Shown piece after piece: positions 18,025 to 28,348 of a stretch of 64,000 nucleotides of DNA (its first letter is position 1; each line of letters starts with the position of its first letter). The translations under genes and the position numbers were made by a program. Below the pieces are notes generated by a model that was not told where the DNA came from, did no database searches, and saw nothing but the letters and a program-made list of their open reading frames with translations. The DNA comes from Quercus robur. Its lineage: Eukaryota > Streptophyta > Magnoliopsida > Fagales > Fagaceae. Location of the stretch: NCBI RefSeq assembly GCF_932294415.1, contig NC_065545.1, positions 17,922,857 to 17,986,856 of the forward strand, in the 5' to 3' direction.

Positions 18025-18728
18025 TGTTGGAATGTGTGTGTTTCAAACACTAAGCCTTTGCTTTGTATCCCACATTGGTTAGGAGTGAACCTTGGTATGT
18101 GTTTATAAGCCTTGTTATGTTATAACTTAAAAATAATGGAGTAGGTGTTGGTCTTGGGCTTGGGTTGTATCCATTTTCCTTTTCTTCTTCATCTAGCCCA
18201 ATTCAATTCAACCTATTAAGCATTAACCAAGCAGCTCGTTGGGAGCATTTAATGTGCTACTCGTTGGGCATGCACAGTGATTGTTGGAGCAGCTCATATA
18301 TCCTCTGCTTCTTTGCTATAAAACCCTTGGTTTTCACTCTTTTCTCTTCAGTTTTTTCAACTACACACAGCCGCCTCTCTCCCTTTGTTCTGCTCTATTT
18401 TTCTGCTCATCTCCACATAAATTTCAACATCTATTTTTGGGTTTTAAGGAAAGGCAAATAAGGTTGTTCTTGGTTCTTCTTGCTTGGGTGTTCATTCAAC
18501 TTGAAGAAATTGTTATAGTCTAATCCTGGGGGGTTATTCAGCCAAGAGAACCATTTGCATCGAGTTCTACTTCGAGTGATACGAATCAACCTTTAAGGAC
18601 AACGCAATTTACGTGATTCTATAGTTTGTGAGATCTTTCTAACTCTATTTATTGATTTTCGTCATTGCTAATTTTTAGGGTTTATATTGTTAAATCAAAA
18701 CTTGTTTATTTAGCCATATTTTCCAACA
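18025..18728. mobile_element. Solo LTR, 704 bp (LTR retrotransposon fossil)
   Basis: Starts TGTTGGAA and ends TTCCAACA, the inverted TG...CA ends of an LTR. It is flanked by a perfect 5-bp duplication GCAGG (18020-18024 and 18729-18733). No internal region remains, as expected after recombination between two LTRs. A TATAAAA-like box lies near 18317. The superfamily cannot be set without internal genes; the end style fits Copia. Confidence 0.88.
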
Positions 18729-19220
18729 GCAGGTTCTTAGGGATGGCTAGCATCTTTCCAACACTGCAAGAGTACGAGGTTTACTAGTTTTGAAGTTGAA
18801 TTGAACACCTTATACTAGTTGTTATGCTTATGAAAACACCTGAGGATGTTAAACTAATTCTAAAATCTATTGTTGATTGCTGTACGTTCTTCTTCAAATG
18901 GTAAGGAAGATCAAAGTCAAACACATGTAAATAATGGAAAGCTAATAAAGACTGCAAACGCTTTGGCTAGGCTAGCCTACAAGCAAACTAGAGATTTGTC
19001 TTGATTTCAACACCTATCCAAGAGGTACAGTCTTTTGCTGACTTCGATTCGTCTAACTTAATAGCATAGTTTGCTCTCATATATTCGGAGAATCATGGTT
19101 CAAATTTTTCTTAACTTTGTAATTGCTGAATTGTTATTAATTTTCCTTTTTTTTAAAAAAAAATCTTTGAGATTTAGTTTGTATTTCCCCTTATTATAGA
19201 GAGAGAGGACTCAAACTAAA

Positions 19221-19545
19221 GTTGCGTTTGGATTGGGCTGATATGTCTGCGTTTGCGTGTTGTTTGCTTTTTTTTTTTTTTTTTTTTCACGCATTTTTTC
19301 AGATTGCGCCTACTGTTCATGCACTGTTCAATAAACAGTAACCGCAAACTTTGACTTTTCAAACTTTTTTTGGACCAATCAGTGCACATCGTGTACTGTT
19401 CATGGACCCACAAATTTCACTTTTCAGCAATTTTTTTATTACAAATGGGTCCCACGGTACTATTTATACATTTAAAATTATTTCGCTACAGTGTTTTTCA
19501 GTTTTCAGTTTCAGTTTTCAGTTTTCAGCTGTATCCAAACGGACC
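19221..19545. mobile_element. TIR MITE, 325 bp
   Basis: The left end GTTGCGTTTGGATTGGGCTG and the reverse-complemented right end GGTCCGTTTGGATACAGCTG are inverted. CTAAA flanks both sides (19216-19220 and 19546-19550). The interior has an ACTGTTCA motif repeated around 19314-19400. No coding. The superfamily is unclear, because the duplication is only 5 bp. Confidence 0.65.
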
Positions 19546-20040
19546 CTAAACCTTATAACTATTTTAGTATTTTCTTAATACCAAATCATTTAATTATAAA
19601 CACCATGTCTTGGGTTTTGTTTTGTTTTTCTTTTGTAAGCATCATAGTGTCAAGTGCATCATATACATAAAAAGTCAAACAATTGTTTTAGGATGACCAC
19701 TAATTAACAACATACAACGTCTCTTTTTATTTATTTATTATTATGACATGCAACGTCTCTTTAAGCAAACTAAATAGACAACTATAATTTATAGCACAAC
19801 ATCACCACCATAAAATAAAAAATAAAAACACCAAACAACCCACAAGCAAGATGTTGACGTTTTGTGTGGGGACAAAAAAAACACCCTCCAACGATAAAGA
19901 AAAACAACGGAATCTATTCAAATTAAAATTTGCGTCACTTAAACAATATGTTTACAATAATAATGAAATTTATAATAGAAAGATGCAACAAAAGCATGAA
20001 GAGCACAATTTCTTGATTACCATAAATTTTCACTACTTTA

Positions 20041-21010
20041 AGTCCTCGTTTGGGAGTTCACAAAAAAATTAAATAGAATGATCATAAAAAATAAATAAAT
20101 AAAAATGAATGGAATGGAATGAAGTGTGTTGGGGGAACTACAATTTGACTCTCTACAACCATTCTAAAAACAGGTCCGCGTGGTGTGATGTTAAAGGTCA
20201 TAAAAGATTTGAATGTGTCTTTCTCATTACCAATTAGTTTTGAGGTGAAATAACACAACTCACGGTCTGACAAATGATATCAGAGTTAAGGTCTTGAGTT
20301 TGAGTCACTAAAATGTCATTGTGATGGAGAGATTGCTTGGAGGATCACAATTTGACTTCCTACAACCACTCTAAAAACATGCCCACGTGGTGTGATGTTG
20401 AAGAGTATAAAAGATTTAATTGTGTCTTCTTCATCACCAATTACTTTTGAGGTGGAATGACATATCTCACAGTTTGACAAAATGTATTTAAGTAAAGAAA
20501 ATTAATGAAAAAAAAAATGGAATGAAATGTATTTAAGTAAAGTAAATGAATTGAAAATAATGAAATGTAATGGAATTAAGTAATATTGTTTGGATGTTTT
20601 AAAATAAATGAATGAAAATGAATGGAATGTAAATAACCTTATTTGAGAGTAACATAAAAAGAAAGTAATGAAATCATTTTATGATAATATTACTATTAGA
20701 CCCCTATTTTTTTTTTTAAAAAAGTGGCTAAATATATAGAGGTATTTTGGGAATTTTGGTAATTTAATTAAATATAATTTCATTCTCTTCAATTCCTCTC
20801 AATTTTGGGGAATGAAAATTTAATATTTTGAGGGAATAGAGATGAAAGAGTGTTTCCTTCTACCCATTTCATACTCTCTCACTTAAATTCACAAATAAGG
20901 AAATAAACTTTACATTACCTTCATTAAAACTTTCTAACAAAGGAAATAGAAAGATATTAAAAAAAGAATTCGTTCAATTCCATTTAATTCCATTAACTCC
21001 CCTAAACAAG
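20041..21010. mobile_element. Probable large MITE (GGAATGGAATGAA-rich), split by a TRIM
   Basis: The left end TCCTCGTTTGGGAGTT faces a right end that reads CTTGTTTAGGGGAGTT when reverse-complemented. The interior is full of AATGAATGGAATG phrases, and the right part has the opposite strand version (CAATTCCATTTAATTCC). ACTAC occurs near both sides, but I cannot fix a target duplication. The TRIM at 20127-20479 sits within it. Confidence 0.5.
20127..20479 (+). mobile_element. TRIM (miniature LTR retrotransposon fossil)
   Basis: Two direct repeats of exactly 146 bp, 20127-20272 and 20334-20479, each starting TG and ending CA, enclose 61 bp. Just after the first repeat is TGATATCAGAG, close to the initiator tRNA-Met primer site TGGTATCAGAG. 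Just before the second is a purine-rich GATGGAGAGAT. Flanks AAGTG and AAATG are a 5-bp duplication with one mismatch. There is no coding capacity, as is normal for TRIMs. By eye the two LTRs are about 80 percent identical, so the insertion is old. Confidence 0.85.
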
Positions 21011-21979
21011 CATACTACGAGTCTTCAACAATAACCGCAATAAATATATTTTGTCCAAAGTAGGTTTTAACTTTTAACAACTCACAAACGAATAAGAATT
21101 TCAACAATTTATATCAATTAAGAATCCAAGATGAAGCTCTATTTGTTAATAGAAACATACTGAAATTTTAGTAAAAATAAACAAATCACCTTTGAAACTA
21201 TGACCAAATTAAGTTGCCGCATAAATCCCTAATTTATTTATCTCACTTTTTGCTTATATTTTTTGTACATCCATTGTTTATTTATTTATTATTAAAAAAA
21301 ATCTCAAAAGTCGTTTTGTTAAAAAAAAAAAGAAAAAGAAAAAAGGTGGCTCACCATTACGACAACCCACGTCTCTCAATAAACCTTTTTCTTTTCAATA
21401 AATGAACTGTCATTTGATGGCACATAAAAATATAAAATATAAGAGGGTCCCTTCAGAAAGTTGTAGTATCTTGATATCATCTTAAGTTAACCCCATGATA
21501 ATTATTGCATATAATTTGAGAACATGGAAATTTTCTTTTTCCGTTTGTTGCTTGAGTGGGCAATTGGACATGCCAAAATTGCTTGATAAGATTTATATAG
21601 AGCTTTCAGTGCTAGTCCACGAGCTAATAATCAAATCAACAGAGCCATTAATGATCACATGTTTATTGCTTCTGATTTCTTTTGTTGCTTTGAACCTTAA
21701 AACTTAAAAAAGTGTGGTGAGGTCCCCTTCCTCAACCTCCACGAATCTTTAAATTTTTGATATGGTGATAGCAAAATACACAATTAACAATCCATTAAAG
21801 TGTAATGAGGCTGTCAATAGTTATACCTCAATTGGTAATTTTTATTTTTTTGAGGGTGAATTGGTATTTTTATTTTTTAGTATTAATAAATACGTCGAAT
21901 TCAAATCTTACTTCTCCAACTAACGAATTAAGGAAAAACAAAAAAATGCAATCAACTCTAATATGGCAAACTATGAGTA

Positions 21980-22439
21980 GGGTTGTTCATGGGTTAGGCC
22001 AAGTTGGGTTTTTGTCCAATCCAAAAGGGCCGGAATCGACTCGATCACTTGGGTCTCCAAGATCTGGACTTGGTGTTGATTGATATGAGGAGTCGGTTCA
22101 AGTAGATCTACTCGGGTAGCAGTTAGTCTTCGGTTGAAGTCGGGTTGGCCGAACTTGTTGGGTCTCGACGAGATCTTGTCGGATCTCATTAGATTTGGCC
22201 AAAACTAACTGGAAAACTGCTCCTACTTGTAGAGATAGATGAGATTTCGATGTGGATATCAGTCGGGTCGGTTGAAATTGAATTTTCATGAGAAGACCTG
22301 CCAACCAACTCGCAAGTATCAGTTGTTGGAGGTGGAGACCCACTTATGATTTTCACCGGCGTTGAGTAGGCCATTTCGGGCTAGCCTGGACGATACGAGC
22401 AAGTTGATTTGTTTATGGAGTTAGTTGAACATCCTTAAT
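21980..22439. mobile_element. hAT-like MITE, 460 bp
   Basis: An 8-bp flank TATGAGTA is repeated exactly (21972-21979 and 22440-22447), the hAT target size. The ends are weakly inverted: GGGTTGTTCA against AAGGATGTTCA. The interior is G/T-rich with GGGTTGG and GTCGGGT phrases and has no transposase. Confidence 0.7.
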
Positions 22440-22447
22440 TATGAGTA

Positions 22448-23927
22448 GTTGAGAAAAAATGATGAATCAATATGAATGTGACAGAAAGTTAATCACATAA
22501 AATAATTGTGAAAAAAGATAAGGTAAAATATATGACCTTGGAATATTCAATGATCAAAGGGAAGATTCAAACAAAAATATGTTCCTTTGAGAGAACCGAA
22601 TAATACAACTACCCCACAAGTGTCTTGCAAAAGTTGAATATAGTGTACGTATCCTTTAATGGGAATATCCTCTGAACTCTTTATGTGGTGGATGAATATT
22701 GTGAAGTTTTTCATTTTTTTTTTTATTTTTTTATTTTTTAGTGCATTTAATATTGTGAAGTTGGTGGCATTAGAGTTGAGGTTGGTGTTGGTCCATCATA
22801 AAAATTCTTTAGTGTACCCCATAAAGGCGTGGGTTTTTTTGTCACTTTAATTTTGTGATTAAGATTAGGAGCCGTCTATGTTGCTAAATGATGTCACTAC
22901 TACTAGAAGAATGAGATTTGGAAATGCCAGCCGCCGTAATACACATACTTTTCTTCTCTCCCAAAACCGCTAAAAGTTTCCAAAATTGCTGACTTGTGAT
23001 TCCCTACGTGGCATCTTCCAATTGGTTATGGTCCAAAAGCCCTCGACAACTTTGGCCTGAATGAAAAAGAGCTATAAAGAAAAAGAAAATTAAATAAAGA
23101 AAGAAAGTAGAAAAGGTCTTTGGTTCCCATGTCTGCGTGCTGGGTTTCAATATTTTATAAATATTTGTTTGGCTCATAGCTAAATTAATATACAAACCCA
23201 AATATTAAAAGGGCAATTACTTTTGAAAAATAATAGGTTAGCCCACTAATAAAACCATGTTGCTTTCATTTCTCATTAGGACTGCTTTAACAGCTCATCT
23301 CCTCTATAACAGTCGACTCCAGAAATATTTTTCAGGGTGTTCCTGGGTGGACTTACTCTGTTACAATTTTTTTTTCTTTAGATTCTCTATTACAATTTTT
23401 TCTTTTTTAGATTTTAGTTCAATTTTTTTTTTTTTTTAGCTTTTTCTTTTTGCTTGAAAGCAATGTTATGAATACTGTTTTGGACATTGTTTCGATTTGT
23501 TTAGTAGAACGGAATATTTCGGTACTGATCTATTTAGACGTACCATTTCAGGGTATTTCGGGGTTTCTAAAAAAAAATTAAAAATAATATATCTTTATAT
23601 TTATATTTTCTTATACAACATAAAATTATTGATCCAAATAAGTAAACCTCAAGTAAAACAAATCGTTTAGTTTTTCTTTTTTGACACTCAGATCATTTAG
23701 TTATTACATAACAATTACTGTTTTATAATATTAAAACATAAATATGTAATTAAATAATAAAAAACAACAACCAAAAATAGTACAATAAGAAGAAGAAGGA
23801 GTAGGGGTGACCTTTACGATGGCTGGATTTGTTTTTTAGGCATTCGACGCAGGTAATGACATGCTGTGCTGACGAGTTTGTCCGTTTAGGGATTTTTCTT
23901 TTTTTCTTCTAAAAACTGGTACCGGCC
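22448..23927. other. Intergenic, degraded repeat only
   Basis: No gene seen. CAGGGTGTTCCTGGGTGG at 23332 and CTGGTACCGGCCGAAATG near 23917 look like pieces of transposons also met elsewhere in plant genomes. T-rich runs lie at 23360-23450. Confidence 0.35.
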
Positions 23928-24001
23928 GAAATGTAACAAATAATCCACCAAAATTTAATTTTGAGAAATGTAACAAATAATCCACCAAAATTTAATTTTG
24001 A
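23928..24001. repeat. 37-bp tandem duplication
   Basis: Two identical 37-bp units, 23928-23964 and 23965-24001, beginning GAAATGTAACAAATAATCC. The second unit runs straight into the foldback MITE at 24001. Confidence 0.9.
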
Positions 24002-24189
24002 GAAATGATATGTCCATGACATTTTCACAACATTTTTATAACAAATCCTAAGTGGTAGGTTGTTATTGGTTATTATTGTTGTCATAAAAAAATAATCTTA
24101 GTGCTAGGTTCAAATTTGAACTAATAACAACTAACCATCTGTGATTTGTTATGAAAATATTATAAAAATGTTGTGGACATAGCATCTCT
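24001..24189. mobile_element. Foldback MITE copy 1, 189 bp
   Basis: Long imperfect inverted arms. The left arm starts AGAAATGATATGTCC; the right arm reversed starts AGAGATGCTATGTCC and continues into CACAACATTTTTATAA. The centre holds GGTTCAAATTTGAAC. The same layout and centre recur at 37381-37545, so this is a repeated family. Confidence 0.8.
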
Positions 24190-24320
24190 CTTTAATTTTA
24201 TTGACATAAAAAAATTTTGAGGGTGTTCCTAATTTTTTTGAGGGTGTTCCTATTTTTTTTTTTTAAGGGTAGATAAATAAAAAATGTTTAATTATTACAT
24301 ATAATTTTTTTTTTTTCAAG

Positions 24321-24346
24321 TCAGGGTGGTCCTGGGACCACCCTGA
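24321..24346. repeat. Perfect 12+12 bp palindrome
   Basis: TCAGGGTGGTCC, two bases, then its exact reverse complement. It lies beside GAGGGTGTTCCT repeats at 24219 and 24237, probably at the end of a degraded transposon. Confidence 0.8.
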
Positions 24347-24566
24347 CCTCTATGTGGCGCCGCCACTGCTCTATAATACATAATTCGATAATTGAACCTG
24401 ATGGATTTTAACTTTAAATATTTCAATTAAAAATATTAAAAAGTGTTAATAAGTTGAACTACTAAATTCTTGGTGTCTTTTCTCTAATTTTGAATACATG
24501 AATTGGTCACTACTGTACGACTTCCCTTAAGTGAGATTATTTTAAAGTAAATGAGATTATTTTGAG

Positions 24567-24569
<3 letters not shown>

Positions 24570-24602
<33 letters not shown>
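24570..24602. repeat. (TA)n microsatellite
   Basis: A pure TA run of 33 bp in intergenic DNA. Confidence 0.95.
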
Positions 24603-24606
<4 letters not shown>

Positions 24607-25660
24607 TTATTCTATTCAACTTTCAAGAATAATCACTTACTCTTTTCTTTTGTTGCTACGTAACATGGCAGCTTCCTCTACAGTTAAGAGTAGATATAAT
24701 AAGGACCAAGCTGGTCAAGCACTGGGGTTTCCTTCGAAAAACATTATGTGCTGTCATTATTGTACAGAAAAATTTACTTGCCGAGTGCCTAGGCTAGGCC
24801 TCAACATGTCATAACTTTTGAATGGGATAGTATTATCCAACTTGCAACAATGATAGAAAGGTGGTGACAAAAGATTTATGATTTTGTTTTTTGTCCCTCT
24901 CGAATTAAAATTCTGTAGTATTCAATGCAAAACAGTCAGCAATCAGCATGCTGAAAATGAAGTTTGAAAAGTATTTGTCATGGAGTCATGGTACCATGGC
25001 AAAGACCAAGATATATCCTGCTTATCCCATGATAATATGTTAGGATAATTCCATTATGTACTTCTTAAATTCCTCAAAATTCATATTTAATGATCATTAA
25101 TATCTTAATAAGGATATAAAAGTAGTGCTAATCAATGTTTGTTTAAATATTGATAATGTGGTAAAATTTAAACCATTCATCTAATAATGAATTGACGGGG
25201 GTTTTAGTTAAGAACTTCACACAAAAAGTCTAAATAGTCTCAATCCAACATGATTAAATCTTAATCAATGTCTTTTTTTTCCATCTCTAGAAAAATCTAA
25301 ATCAATGTTGATGGAATCATAATTGTGCAATTGAATACATAAACTTTGAACCTTCCACTCAAAGCCATAATCATACCCCACTTATTACACATAAATATCA
25401 AGAAAAAAAAAAGCTTAGCATCTTCATGGTTCAATCATGCACTTGTTGCTTGCTAACTATTAAACCTCCACGCCACATAAGACATGAAAAGACAGGCACT
25501 TCATCTCACAACTTAGTGCAAAAAATTTCCGGTCCTCTCTTTGTGAAGATGAGAAAAATGTCTTTAAAGTCTTTAAGTTTTAAACTAGTATGGACTAAGG
25601 GCAACCACATGAGCTCTTGCAAAATACAAAAAGTGCATCATTTTACACATTTTAACCAAA
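24603..25660. other. Intergenic, nothing recognised
   Basis: AT-rich, with no reading frame with protein-like composition and no clear repeat ends. Confidence 0.5.
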
Positions 25661-25662
25661 AA

Positions 25663-26644
25663 AATGCCCACATCAGTTAGTGTAAAAGTGTGCAAATATG
25701 CATTACTGCTACAGTAATCGTGCATATATGCACTGTTACTGTAGTTCTTGCATTTAATATTTTAGTATTTGTTTCTCTCTCCTCTCTGTACCTCTAACTC
25801 TCACCTCACTCTCTTTTTCTCAAATAATTTTGGTGGCACAATTTGTGCCACAACTCACTCATGTGGTGAGTTGTGGTTGGTGGAGGGTGTCCCCACATGG
25901 ACCTACCATCACCCCTTCACCAACCACAACTCGCTACATGGGTGAGTTGTGGCACTAGCAATGCTCATTTTTCTCATTTCATTAGATCACAGAACGCAAC
26001 TCTTTCAGGCTCACAGCTCTCTCTTTCTCTTATCTCATAAATCTTTCTTCCTCTAGCTTCCATCAATCGCCGATCACCATCGCCATTTAGTATATCCACC
26101 ACCACCAATCACCGACTCTAATCTCTCGCCGAAGCCTCTCCGATCGTTGATCGCTTGCCTTTGTTTCTAGTTGTTTGATTTGTGGGTTTCAGGTTGAATG
26201 AGGTTGATTTGGTTTTCCTTTGGGTTGATATGATTGGGAGGAAGGACGTGTCGATCTTGTTGCACAGTGGGAGGTTGGAGGCATCGATCCTGTTGCTCAG
26301 GGCGAGGTGTCGATCTTGATAAGTGGGTTTTGATCCATTTTTTATTCTTTGTTTGATTCGTGGGTTTTGGGATTTCATATGGTTGGGTTGAATGAGTTTT
26401 TGGATTTCATATGGCTGGGTTGATAATGGTGGTTGCTTGATGATGGTGGCTATGTGGGTTGTGGTGGGTCTGTGAGAGAGATGACGGTGTTAAAGATATG
26501 AATATTTTATTGAATAAATGTGTAGAATAGATAAATTGATGTGAGTGTTTTGTAGAATATTTTATTGAATAAATGTGTAAAATAGAAAAAGTAGGTTTTT
26601 TCTTGCAAAATAGATGGAAATTACACTGACTAATGCGGTTGCTC
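25663..26644. mobile_element. Probable Harbinger-like MITE, about 980 bp
   Basis: The right end reversed reads GAGCAACCGCATTAGTCAGT and is followed by TAA, a Harbinger-type target. The left end has the matching inner part CATCAGTTAGTGTAA, but its outermost bases do not match well, so the left border is approximate. The interior contains CAATCGCCGATCACCATCGCC and GTCGATCTTGAT, like the CGATC blocks of the element at 6798. No coding. Confidence 0.6.
25847..25953. repeat. Cruciform-forming inverted repeat
   Basis: Two 36-bp arms (25847-25882 and 25918-25953) are inverted copies with about three mismatches around a 35-base loop. Each arm is itself nearly palindromic (CCACAACTCAC...GTGAGTTGTGG). 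A third small palindrome, TGGCACAATTTGTGCCA, lies at 25834-25850. All sit inside the MITE at 25663. Confidence 0.85.
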
Positions 26645-26742
26645 TAACCTGATGAAACCTATTATAAAAAGTAGTTCCAGAACAATGAATAATTCCATAC
26701 TTTTTTTCTGTCACAACTTAGATGTGACAGACTAAATAATTG

Positions 26743-26893
26743 GCCTTGTTTGGTATACTCACTCAAACACATGTTTTCAGTTTTTAAATAACATTATACA
26801 TATTTTTACACACTTTTTCACCTACACGTATTTCTACACATATTCTTAAATAACAAAATACATGTTTTTAAGTACATGTATCAAATACCCTCT
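26743..26893. mobile_element. Possible short TIR MITE, about 150 bp
   Basis: The left GGCCTTGTTTGGTATACTC and the reversed right GAGGGTATTTGATACATG are loosely inverted. The interior has inverted ACATGTTTT/AAAACATG and TTAAATAAC/GTTATTTAA pairs. No certain target duplication. Confidence 0.45.
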
Positions 26894-28013
26894 AGCAATC
26901 ACTTACACGGTTTATACATGAATCCACTATTTTTTTTAATTAATCATACTTCATGTTATAATTGTGGCAAAAAGGTGTGAAAAATTTGGTGGTGCTAAAA
27001 TTTTTCCATTATAAATATGCCCACAATGAATATGCCATTGACTACCACCAAGTTCCTCATTGTCAATAAAGACAGACCAATAATAGGAGCATTTTTTGCT
27101 TTTTCTGCTCAGCACCCTCCCCCAAAATGACACATTTGTCCCACTTTAACCATCACAACTCTGTTTAACACCAAACCCCACTTCTTGTTTGTTTCGTACC
27201 CAAAAGTAAAAACCACCAATCCCACCACACGTGTTGGTGAGACAAGGACATTCTCGTAATTTTATACAGTGTCGGTCATCCATTCATTCTATAAAATCCA
27301 TTTTTGCTTTTTAAACAATTTTTGCCCTTTCCTGAGTCAGTGTTTACTTCCTTTTGGCGGGTACGAAAACTAACACACTCACACGTGCCAAAAAAATAAA
27401 AAAGGATTTCCAGAATAAAGTATTAAATGTTTTTCAAATAAGCTATTCAATGCACTTCAATTCATGCATTTGAACACTAACAATTAACAAAATAAATTGA
27501 AAACATATCTGCACTTTGAAAAAAAAAAAACACATATATTTAAGTGAGATGGTATTTTTATGATTTTTTTATCCATCATGTATAAATTTTTTTTTTTGTT
27601 TTCGTAATTTGATAAATACCACAATGGAAAGATATAAATAACAAAAAAAAAATGTAATACATATACAATCTTATTTTCATATATATGTAAAATTTATATA
27701 ATAATATTAAGAATATTATAACTTAATTGATCACAAATAAATCAGGATTTAAATTCTTCCTCTTAACTAATGTTGAATTATATATATAAAAATTTCTATA
27801 TGATAATATAAAAATGAAAGTATCTGTCATTTTTGACAAACTTTCCCCCTAATATTCCTACCTAGATGAATATTGGAGAAAGATATTTTATATTTAACAA
27901 ACATAATAAAAAAAAATGCAAAAAAAAATATAAATAAAAAATCTTAAAAAAAGTGACACACGCACACACAAAGCTTAAAAAGCACAAAACCAGACCGTAC
28001 AGTTTTAAGACAC

Positions 28014-28069
28014 TCAGAGAGAGAAGAGAGAAGAGAGAGGAGAGAGGAGAGAGAGAGAGAGAGAGAGAG
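28014..28069. repeat. GA-rich tract in the 5' leader of the CCCH gene
   Basis: A GAGA run, partly broken, about 280 bp before the start codon. GA/CT tracts are common in plant core promoters and leaders, so it may lie at the transcription start. Confidence 0.7.
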
Positions 28070-28348
28070 CTCCATTACAGTGAAACCTAGAAGAAATAAA
28101 AACTCTTACTAATCTCTCTTCTGCTTCTTCAATACGCGTTTTTTCTAGTTAGAGATCGAACTCTCTGTTCCTCCCGCAACATTATAGTACCATTGTAGAA
28201 CTGAATTCCTCGTACAACCCAAAACAACAAACTACAACAACACACGTCTCGTTAAAACGTTGTACAGAACCCAAAACCAAAACCAAAACAAGAAACAAGA
28301 AACGCAGAAACCCCCCCAAATAAAAAAAGAAACGAAACCCGTTTCGAA

